Below, in pieces: positions 33,901 through 45,900 of a DNA stretch of 64,000 nt. The notes under the pieces were generated by a model that was not told the origin of the DNA, did not search any database, and worked only from the letters and a program-made list of their open reading frames with translations. The stretch comes from Girardinichthys multiradiatus. Its lineage: Eukaryota > Chordata > Actinopteri > Cyprinodontiformes > Goodeidae. Position 1 is the first letter of the stretch; every line of letters starts with the position of its first letter. The translations under genes and the position numbers were made by a program. The stretch is from NCBI RefSeq assembly GCF_021462225.1, contig NC_061813.1, forward strand, positions 24,080,442-24,144,441, given 5' to 3'.

Positions 33901-36900
33901 TTTACCTTGATAAAAGTGATGGGTGCACTCCTTTGGTCTCTACACGATGACTGTTGTATTTTTTGCAACCGGAAATATTTTCAGACAGCTGATTTTTGAG
34001 GGAAACGGGTAGTCGACTTCTCCCAGCCAGCTGACTGGTAGTGTGCCAGTAAAGAAGGAACAATTTTGTGTTACTCTATGTCTCTACAGTCTGAGAAACC
34101 GCTGGTCACTCCGACACTTTCTCTCCTATCTCATTAAAAGGACTTTAAGCACAGAGAACTGCTTTCTGTGGTTTTAAAATTTATACTTTTGAGAAGCTTG
34201 GTAAACTTTGATGCAGGTAATGAGCCCATGCCTGCTCTCAAACTATTGTTTAATTAATTTTGATAACCTGTTTAACTTAGAACAACCAGTCAAAGTAGAG
34301 ATAATTAAACGCAATCTAGATTCTTAAAAAAAAACAATACTCTTTAGTTTTAAACTCCAGTCCTCAATCGGCTGTTGTCCTGCAACTTTCAGAGATCTCC
34401 CTGGTGCCACACACCTGCATCAGATCGGTAAATTACCTCCTCAGCACGCCATCAAGTTCCACAGAGTCACATAGAAAACCGAATTATTTGATTCTGGTGT
34501 GTTGAAGCAGAGACACATCTAAAAGTTGCAGGACATCGGCCTAAGCCACAGTGCTTACGAAATGTTGTTTCTGGTCTGTTATTGTTTTATCACGTAATTT
34601 CAACATGTAGTGGTCCGCCTAGACCAGGGGTCTGAAAACTTTACAATCCAAAGAGCATTTTCTTCTATAGATGTTGATATTTGGTGTAAATGATGAAGCA
34701 CATAGTTTCCAACCTAATGTCAAGATAAATAGATCTGATATGTCATGGGTTTTAAGTGTCATTCTGTTGTGGAAATTCGATGCAATTATTCCATAAAGAA
34801 ATGAAAAACTGCTAAAATCTGCATTTATTAATATATATGTATATTTTAAAACATTATTTATTCTTTATCATTTTTATTATTCAAGTTATTAGGAGCCATT
34901 ATGGAAGATCCATAGAGACACTTCATATTTGAAACAACAAAAAGATGCAATTTAAAAAAGCCTAATTTCAATATCCCACGTTCATGTTACGACCTTGCTA
35001 AAAACTAGGCCCATAAATCAGCTGGTTACAGGAATCCAGTGATTGTCAGCTTGATGAGTCCCAACTTGTGACTGGCTGGTCGGAAACTCAACGTGCCGAC
35101 ATGTTTCCAATGAGAAAACGCATGTTAAGTGTGAATTTAGCAGGATAAAGCCAGTTTAAAATGTCAACTATGTAAGTATTTTGTCTTAAAATAGTAAAGG
35201 TTTACGGCCACTCATGACAGGACTACTGGATATAAATATTTTAAATGCTGTTCTAATGTATCTTCTTAAAGGGAGATAGAAACCAGCTAAATCGGTATTG
35301 ACAGGTCAAATGTTTAGAAAAAATATGTAGATGGAAACTGGCTATAAAATCTTATTGATGCAACTCTAGAATAAATACTACTAATATGCTTTTTAAATAT
35401 ATATTTTTTAAAGGTTCTTGATTGGAAAAACAAAGTGAAATGATTGGTGATAAAAAGGAATAAGACTTTGAAAGTCTTACTATGAAAAATGTTACAAAGC
35501 GTTTACTCCTTCACATCAAGCTTTAATGACAAAAAGTGAAGCTGATTCTGAATTTGAACTGATGAAAACTGCAGCTTAGACATAAGTTAACATTAATGTC
35601 TTGGTAGAAAATCATGAGGTTACAGGGACTCACTTGTGACCTCCACCTGGGTGTCCAGGTGTATCTCCCGCCCACTGATGACATGCAGGGCGGAGCATCT
35701 GTAGGCTCCAGAGTCCCTGCCAGTCAGGTTCTTTAACATGAGGACCACAGTGTTGGAGAACTCCCCCGGTTCGAGGAGATGGATGTTCCAGGCGGGAGTG
35801 TGGGATTCTCCCGTGTCATTCAATTTTCGCCATGACAGCCCTGTGTACAGGTGCTTATTTGCAGAACAGGTGAGATGGAGGTCCCCGCCCTCCCTGGCCT
35901 GCTCCAGCTGGTTTACACTAAAGCCCTCTGGGACATCTGTGGAAAAAGTAGCACAGCTTGGTGAGAAAACTTTACAGACCTGCTGTTTGATGGGAAAAAG
36001 CCCTCTCAGTTTCTTGACATGGGTCCTGACACCAGAAGAGCAGATTCCTCCACTTTCCTTACCTTTGATGACAATGTTGAATGGCTATTGTGAGCAAAAA
36101 CAGTGAGTGGAATACAGTGAAAAGGGTTTTATTTACTTTAGCCATTTGAAACTTCCTGTGGAAATGGCTTGAGAGTTTCCTGATGGCAGATAGTGTTTAT
36201 CTTTACCGAACACCCCAAGGCCTCCAGAAATAAAGCGGACCTGCCAGTCCAAGGAAATACGCTGCACGGGGAAGTGGAACGATAAGAGCCCCAGGTTCCT
36301 GTTTCGCTCTTGCTCACATATAAGCAGCTCAAAACAGCCCAGCATGCAGACTTAGACACACTCCATTAAATCATTCAAAAACAAGACAAAAAACAGTTTG
36401 ACCTGCATTTCTTGACTCAAATGTAATATTTCATGGCAAACAACACTGCAGAGTGCAGTATAGCATGCATCCTCCATATACCCTAAAGCTCTTTGTTGCA
36501 TGAAGACTCTATTTTTAAGATCTCTGCCCTTTATGTGTTTTGCAATGGTTTTTTCCCCCAATCTTTGTGCAGTTTTCTTTCACTTTTACATTGGTTACTG
36601 TCCTATTTTACATGTTTGCTTTTCTTATCACACATAAGAGAAGGGTGATTTTATTTAGTTTCTTATCTACTTAAAAGGTCAAATAATAATCATAAAAAAT
36701 GCATTTCTGTAAGATAAAACTCACAAAGCGAAACAATACTACCTATAAACAATAGTATTTCCTTACCATACAGTCATATAAAGGAAGTATACCCTCTTTC
36801 AAGTCTTTCATGACATTATAAATTATTCTGGCCTAACCGGTTCTAAATTTATTAAGGTCTTATCCCACGATACAGACACATAACAGATACCAAGCTATTA

Positions 36901-39900
36901 AAGAAAAAAACTCTTCAAAAACATGAAATGTTACGTCTTAAAAATTAAGTCGGCCTACACCCACTCATTCAATAGCTTGAAGAGACACTTTTAGCAGGAA
37001 TAACTTGAAGCAGTTGTTTTTGTCTAAGACTTTATCAATCTTTCATATTGTTATGGAGGCATTTTAGGAAACTCTTCCACCTTTTCCAGATTTGCAGGGT
37101 TTTTTATACACATTACATGGTTTTATGACTCATTTTCACTAAAGCGTTAGCTCACATTTGACTCTAAAATACTTTGTACACAGAAAAGTTCATGTTCGAC
37201 TCAATGACTGCAAGGTAATCAGGTCCTGTGACTACAAAACAACCCAAACCATCTCTTCTCCACCACCTGTGCTTGACAATTTATCTGACGTTTGTGATGA
37301 TGTGCTGCATTTTTTTAAGCCAAACATGGTGCTGTGCATTATGCCCAATTATATTTGGTGCCATCTGCCCAAAGAACATTGCTTCTTACTACTTGAGGTT
37401 CTTGGAGATACATTTATGGAAAGTTACGTCATGCTGAAATATTATTTATATATATATATATGCGTGGGTTCTCACCAGGTACTCCATCTTCCTCCCACAG
37501 TCCAAAGACATGTCTGTTAGGTTAATTGGTCACTCTAAATTGCCCTTAGGTGTATGAATGAGTGTGTGCGTGGTTGTTTGTGTGTTGCCCTGTGACGGAC
37601 TGGCGACCTGTCCAGGGTGTACCCCGCTTCTCACCCATAGATTGCTGGAGATAGGCACCAGCTTCCTCGTAACCCACTATGGAATAAGCGGTAGAAAATG
37701 ACTGACTGACTGATATATAGTGTATATATATACACACGCACACAACCACAACATTTCCACAGTTCCTCTTGCTGCATAATTGATTTAAGTATCTCTCTTT
37801 TATACTTCTTTGCCTTCATATCAATTTCAATATAATTTGATTTGTCTGCCGAAATAATTAGTTTGATCATTTCTGTTGTGTGGGTCTAGCAGATTTATGT
37901 TTGTTTTTAACCTCTGTAAAGCACTTTCTGTCAAACGTGGCTGTATGAAAATGGCTTTATAAATAAAGTTTGATTCAATGATGGCTCAATTTTCCACTTC
38001 TCAATAGTCTTTTTCGCTGCAAAATGATACAATTATTTGGAAATTACCTTTTAACCCTTACTTGGTTGACAGGCAGCAACAATTTCTTCTCCAAGGTAGT
38101 TTCTGTTGTCTTTCTAAATTGATCTTATTGTAAAACATACCTGTATGCTTCAGAAGTGCACACTGCCAAACCTCCTACTGTTGTAGATATGGATCAATAA
38201 GTGTGATCCATATCTACAACAATCCTCTGTCTCCCGCACCCCTCTCATATCTGCCCCACTTCAGCTCTGTGTCTTGTCTTCTTTTTGGAGCCTCTTTTTG
38301 CATATCTTCCAAATTCTGAGTTATGGATTTGGTCAGCTTGTCTCTCAATGCAATTGATCTGTCACCTTTTGGACTCTGTGGTGGCCTTGTGTTATGTTGA
38401 GTGATTGGTTGTGTTTTCTCTCCTCCCTCATCATAGCTCCTTTAGTTATTGTTTTTCTTATGACTTAGTATGGTTTTCTTTGTTGTCATTGTTGCCATTA
38501 TTATTATTATGATTATTATTGTGCTCTGTTTTCCTTGGGTTCTTTAGTTTAGTTCCCCATCTGGTATCTCTGTGTTTTTATTTGTGGTTAGGTAATTGTT
38601 CTCCCCCCTTGCACTCTTCTGCTTATTAGTTTCTTTTTCTGTTACTCTTCAATTATATTCTATTCGGTCTTTGTTTCTTAGTCCTCCCAGTCTGGTTCTC
38701 TTTATCTTAATTCTCCAGTCCCTCCGTTATAGGTTAGCTTTTGTTATTGTTTATTTTTATTCTTGTCTTCGCTTCCTCTGTCTCATTCACAGTTTGTTCT
38801 TTCAGTATTGGTTTATAGTTTCTGTTTAGGTCTGCTCACTATCTTGTCATTAGTCCTTTTCCTCATTTAGTTCTATTAGGTTCACCTGCTCCCTCTGTCT
38901 CCCTGCATCCATGTCACACCTGTTCCCTGTTTCTTTGATTATCTGCCCTTTGTTCCCCTCTCATGTTTCTCTGTGTATTAGTTGGTCTGTGCTCTTTGTT
39001 CCCTGCTGGTTCCTTGTGTGTGTTCGTCACTCCTTGTTCCCTTCCATGTCTATGCTTTGTTTATGCTTCGCTTTTTGGGAAACCTTGCTATGTTTTTGCC
39101 ATCAGAACCTGCAGTGTCTGTGTAAGTTTTTGGATCCTGACTCTGGTTTGCACCTGCAGTGTTTGCTACGTTCTTGATCTCTGTAAATAAAATGAATAAT
39201 TATTAAGATGTTCCTGCCAAGCTCTTGTCTGCACTTCAGTCCACCCCAAAACCTTACTTTGACATGATCAAATTTTCTCGATGAGAAGACAGGGTGAAGG
39301 GGAACCCTCTTGCCCAGACGGGACGTTTTTCTCTGGATACACAATGGACCCCTGGCAGAAGTGGAGGATTGTATGTTTGTCAATAATGTCAGTCGAGGAC
39401 GTGGAAGATATGTATATAATTGGATGTTTGATATCAGGATTTCTGCTTTTTGGAGTCAGCGGTTACCTGGCATATTGAGAAATTCGGAGGATGACAGCAG
39501 CTGTTCTGGCAATTGTGAGGCTGCCTGGCATGTATGATGGTATCTTCAGGGCGATCAGCACTCAGACTGAGATGTTACGTGAGCTGAATCGCAGACTGGA
39601 TAAGGTCCTTACACAGGATCGCAGGCAGGTTGCGGTTCCTGGACTCAGGGGTGAAATGGAATAAATCTTGGAGAAAGTTGTTCGCTTTGATCTGGCAAAA
39701 GAGCAGGAATTTGGCTGTTTGGATTCGCCTTTGTGAAGCACCAGCGAGACTCTCAAGGCTGACGGAAAATTAAGAGTCAGCCTAACCCAAATAATTGTTG
39801 TTTTCTGAATCTGGCTCCCCTGCACGGCCTTGATGGCTGGCTATCTTCAACTTCTGCTGGAAGTTATGTAAACATGACGCTCTGCTCCCTCTGCCCCCTT

Positions 39901-42900
39901 CCCTGAGGACATCTGTGGAGCTGCTCAGAACTGTGTGGCCAGTTGATGAACATTACATCGTACCATCAAGGACAATGGTCTCTGTGATAGTGCTTCATGG
40001 ACTTACTTGTACAAACTCACTTGCACACACACACATGCTCAAGATAAACATATGCACCCCCTCACACCACCTTCACCGATCCCAGCATGATGTTGTTTTG
40101 TAAACTTGTTGCTTCTTTGTGCTGAGGTTTTTTGCAATCTCAAACCGTATCCTGCTAAGGATAAAGTGTGAAATAGGATTTTCTCCCTCTACTTACCTAA
40201 TGTGGTCTCTTTTCTCATCTAGCAAGGGCAGCGCCTGTGAGTGGGCAGCAAAGCCTCAGTGACCCGTCCCCCCTTGTCTTGTGTCATGATGTCTGTTTGG
40301 ATGGGTTGTACTGGAATTCTAATTTCCCCTCGGGGATCAATAAAGTATCTTTGAATTGAAATGAATTGAATTGTATCAAAGGGCCTGGTACCCCATACTC
40401 CTGGAGTACCCTCCACACCTCCACAAGATTCCCAGAGGGACACGGTCGAACACCTTCTCTAAGTCCATAAAGCACATGTAGACTGGTTGGGCGAACTCCC
40501 ATGAACCCTCCCGGACCCTGCTGAGGGTGTAGAGCTGGTCCAGTGTTCCACAACCAGGACGAAAACCATACTGCTCTTCCTGAATCTGAATCCTCCGAAT
40601 AAACCTTACCAGGGAGGCTTAAAAGTGTGACTCCTCTATAGTTGGAACACACTCTATGGTCCCCTTTTTTGAATAGCGGAACTACCACCCCGGTCTGCCA
40701 AACCAGTGGAACTGCCCACGATGGCTACGTGATGCTGCAGAGTCGCATTAACGAGCACAACCCTACAACATCCAGAGCCTTAAGGTACTCCAGGTGAATC
40801 TCATCCACCCCTGGGGCCTTACCACTGAGGAGCTTTTTTAATCATTTCTGTGACCTCCACACCAGAGATTGGAGAGCCTGCTCCAAGGACGCTGGATGGT
40901 GGACCAGAATCGCCTGGAAGCGGTACAGAAATCATTTTCCATGGCTTCTTCGAACTCAGCCTGACAGCATCCCTCACCGCTGGTGTGCCCCAGCAGGTTC
41001 GAAGATTGCCGCCATGACAGGCACCAACAACCTTGCGACCACAGCTCCGGTAAGCTGCCTCGGCAATGGAGGTGCAGAACATGGCCCACTCTGACTCAAT
41101 GTCTCCCACCTCCCCTGGAACGTGTTTGAAGCTCTCCAGGAGGTGGGACTTGAAGCTCCGCCTCATGGGTGACTCCGCCAGGTGTTCCCAGCAGACCCTC
41201 AAGATTCGTTTGGGTCTGCCAGGTCTGACTGGGCATCCTCCCCCACCATTGGAGCCAGCTCACCACCAGGTAGTGGTCAGTGAAAAGCTCCGCTCCCCTC
41301 TTCACTCGAGTGTCTAAGACATGCGGCCGCAGATCAGATGACACAACAACAAAGTTGTTCATTGAACTGTGGCCTAGGGTGTCCTGGTGCCAAGAGCACA
41401 TATGGACACCCTTATGCTTGAACATGGTGTAGTTATGGACAATGCATGACAAGCACAGAAGTCTAATAACTAAACACCACTCGGGTTCAGAACGGGAGGG
41501 CCATTCTTCCCAACCACACCCCTCCAGGTCTCATTGTCACCGTGAGCGTTGAAGCCCCCAGCAGAACAAGGGAGTCCATGGTGGAATCTGTGGTGTGTAT
41601 TTTTGTACACTTAAGGTTAGATTTAAATCTTTTCAGAACTTGATAATCAGATCATTTGTATTGTTTAATTGTGTTTCATTATGTGGTATATAAATTCCTT
41701 CTCCTGACTATATGTTTACTATTTAATCAGCCACGTAGTCAGGCAAATCAATGATTTTCATTTGCTTTCTTTAATATGCTTTCAGCTCCCTATGTCAAAG
41801 TGATATGTGGTTTAGATGCCCCTGGGTATGAAAAGACTGTAAGTTAAGCCTCATTGCAAACCAGTGCGAATATATATTCCTTTAGTGCGTGCCTGGTTTA
41901 CTGTAGTTAGGCATAAAATCATTGCATAAAAGAATAAACTGAGGAGAGCAAATGGAAGTCAAGTTACCAGTAAATGTCTTTAGTTTGATTTTCTATGATG
42001 ACAGGGAGAGAAAAACCTAAAAAAGCTTGTGTACATGTACTATAAGTAACAATACAACGGCTACTTTATGATGAATTTTGTCTCAGTCACCTGTGACATA
42101 GAAGGGAACATCCAGCTGGTCTGTTCCCACAGAGTTGGAGGCGATGCAGCGGTACACTCCAGACACTGAGGCCTCTGCAACAGTTAGGACCCCCACTGTC
42201 TGCGTAGAGACCAAACATTCTCATGAACATGGGGCTATTATGAAAACACTCATATCAAAAATATCCAGACTTGTTATCTCTTGTTTTAATGGCATATTTT
42301 CCATTGAATGAACTGACAAACAGGGGAGCTGGACCTTCTGCCCAACATATTATATAGATTCATTACACAATGAGTAATATAATTAGTGTTTATTTCAGTT
42401 TATTTTGATGATCGTGTTTTACAGCCATTGGATGGGGTTTTCATTCCCTTTCTCAGAAAATTACATCGGACCAAAAAAGTAAGTACATAGCTTATTCCAT
42501 AAATGGCAGTCTAAACCCTCATAGTAAAGACTGCTGTCTTAACACCACAAGCAGGGGAAACTATAGAAGGTCATTGTAAATGAAGCTAGCTGTTCAAATA
42601 CTGCTTTATACAAGCAAAGGAAAGGTAAGTGGAAGGAAAAGAGTGATAGAAATAAATCTGTTTTAGGCTGGAGTGTATCACTCTTTGTGTAATGAACCTG
42701 AGGAGTATATGAGTTTAACTTTCTGAAATGATTGACAGGAAATATTGAACATTTTCACAATATTATATTTCGTATATGTACCTGCATGAGTTTCATTGTT
42801 TGAATTGAATTAATGAAATAAAACAATTTTTCAATAATTGTCTCATTTCTGGAGCTGTACCTATCAGTATTCACATAGGTGAGTGTCCATTAGTTCAGTT

Positions 42901-45900
42901 TGCACAGCAGAGAATAACGTTCTGCAATATTTGTTTTCAAATGCACAAACATACAAAAATATATTTTATTTAATATAAAGAGTAAAACATTTTGTAGGAG
43001 AAAAACTCTATACATAGACCTTCAGCCTGCTGTGACATTTCATTTTTTAGGGCTTGTTTTACCTTGTTGTTCCCCTGAAGCACTTCCTGTGTGTGAGTAA
43101 CACTCAGGATGTGATTGTACGCAGATGTAGCAGGGAGACTCTCCATCACAGGACTCCACAGCGAGGAGGAGGATGTCAAACACCTTGAAGGAAGAGCAGG
43201 AGAAGGACAGCTGTGTTGACAGAAGACATAATATGATAACTCCATGTGTGTGAGTGGGTGTATTTTTCCCAGCTGTGCTCAGCAGGAGGGGAACCAGCAT
43301 ACAGGAAAAGGCCTTGATCGTCGCTGCTTGAACATCACTAAACCATTTTATATTAATAGCATCAAGTCCTCTTGCCCTGTTCAGCAAGCTGACCATAGGC
43401 GTGTTCTGGGCTGTAAGGTAAAACTAGTTCAACTGTAAAGGATGCAGGGATGGTATTGTCATCGTGTCATTCAGCTTCCTTCCATTCTTAAAAAAGTAAT
43501 CCCACATTTCCAGGACGAGAGTTCCTGTCCCTCAATGGCTTTCACATGTCTAAATCCATAGATTACTCACCATCCGAGAAGTGGGAACTAGAGCTTACGC
43601 AAGAGCGCAGCGGACGTTTTACGCCAATAACCTCATAATGAGAAATTCAACATTACGAAGTGGCATTGCACAGGAACATAAGATGAACCCTAAAATTCAC
43701 ACTGCTTAGTCAATGCCGAAAATAAAGGTTCTTTCTCACTTTTTTGTTCTTCTTTAGCTGTTTGATATAGAAAATTCAACAATGTCTTTAACAAGATGCG
43801 TTTCAGGGCAGTTTATTGATAAATCAAATCTGACATTTTATGTCAAATTTCAAACACAACTGTATGAGCAAAATGTTTAGGTTTACAAGTCATAATAATA
43901 AAAATATGTCATCCAAGAGCAACTAGACGATTTGAAATCAGCGGGGACACCATTTGTTTTACACAGATTGGTCCTGGGACCAGTTTCCATTTCTGATTTT
44001 AGACCATTTCTTAAGCAGCAAAGGTGTGACATTCAAACAAAGATTAACTGTTTTTGTAAGGTTGGATAATCTCACTAGACTGAGCCTATATCAAATAAAC
44101 TATGTGCTGAAACTAGACTGTTGTAATCAGAAAATGGGTTAAGAATGATTAAAATCAAAGAGACAGAAATATGCAGCTTACCTTCCAGGCAGAACCTGAG
44201 ACAGAGTTCTGTTCAGAATGTTTTAGTGATTACATTAATTATTCTGTCACACTTTCATCTGTCTGCATGGTATTTCAATAACCAACATTCAGAAACCACC
44301 TTTATAAGCATGTGATACTGTAGCATATGTAATTTGATCTCCGGCCAAGCTAGCCTGCCACTGTTTTTTTTCTGTACGTATTGTAAAAGTCTTCAGCATC
44401 AACGTCACAACTCAGCGAGCCTGTATCCACTACAAAAATGCATCTCTGCTTCTGAATTTGTGCAACTCTGATAGTCATATTACTTATTCTCATGATACTC
44501 TATGCACACGCTTTGTCTGCACTTTTGAAGGTTCACTCAGACATATGGATAAATGGATGGATAGATGGATGGATGGACATATAGACAAATAAATGGAAAG
44601 ATGGAATTTCAAAATAGTTCAATCAAATGTTCTGGAGACTGTGCAGGAGCCCTATAATAGTTATTTGACCACTTGGGGACGATCACAGACCATGGAACTG
44701 TAATTCTCAGACGGTCAGGCAATTGTTAAGTATGAGAAAAAAAAACAGATGGTGGTGAACTACAGCAGGTTGCTTATGTCTAACAGCAGATATGTTTCTG
44801 TGGTGGAGCTTTGAAATATGTACTCAACAAAATAACAATAAATCCTCCTCAGGATTTATTTTTAATCGCCTAATGGTTCAGCTTTTTTTTTTACCTATGA
44901 AGATCATGTGTTTTTTTATACTTTAGCACATGTTAGTTTTGAACTTGCTCAAAATTGAGTTTACATGGTTTTAAAATGCTGTGACATGCATACATAATCT
45001 TGGTAGCATTTTAACTTTTATTGTAAGATGCATATTATGACATATTGCATATTATGACTTATAAGCCTCGTGCAAGTAAGTAGCATTTTATTATAGCATT
45101 TTAGCATTATGCTAGCAGCATTTTTGCACATTTATTCGTATCATGCCATCAACAACAAGCTATGATTTAACTTTTTAGGTATTTACATTTTAGGTATTTA
45201 CAGCACATTTCACAACTATTTTAACCCTCCCAAGACAGTTTTGGATGCACACAGGGTGTATTTACTTATGCATGCTTATGTCACTTTGGATTCCTTTTCT
45301 TTTTATCTGTACCCTGAAAATCAAAGAAGGGTACAGCATGTTTCACCCTTGGGAGGGTGTGATCGAGGTGTGGTGCAGTTTTCCAGTATAAATGGTCTGC
45401 ATGTTAGTTCAAAAAGGCAAATATTCATCTCATCAGCCTTTTCTTGAGTAGCATGTTTTCTTGTGTTCCCCATTTTGCTGAGTGATATAAGGCTTTGTAT
45501 TTGTGTCCTGTCATACCCCCCTGCCCAGGAGAGTCAAAGATTAGTAATTGCAGGTTTATAGACACTCAATTTATTAAAAAAAACACAGATCACAAAAGTG
45601 CTTTGGTTAAATATGCCAATTAATGTGGCAAAGAATGTTAATCATTTCTGTCGAAACGAGGCCTTTTTCACCCCAACTAATTAAATGTACTCAAATTAAA
45701 GGCTGGATTCTTCAAAACCTTTCAATAGGAGGTGATGCTATTGTAAATATAAAATGATCTATGTTTTTTGCACTTTTTTTACTACTTACCAGGGGTATAT
45801 CAGTATATCACTATTTTTAATTCATCAGTATTATTTTAAAAATAAAATAAAAGTTTACTTCCCAAGTGTCACTGAAGTGCTGTAATAATCACATCCCATA

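Noticed and set aside
38596..39190. Hydrophobic open frames on the + strand
   Set aside because: They come from T/C-rich repeat DNA, giving Phe/Leu/Ser-rich text in several frames, with no domain or splice context.
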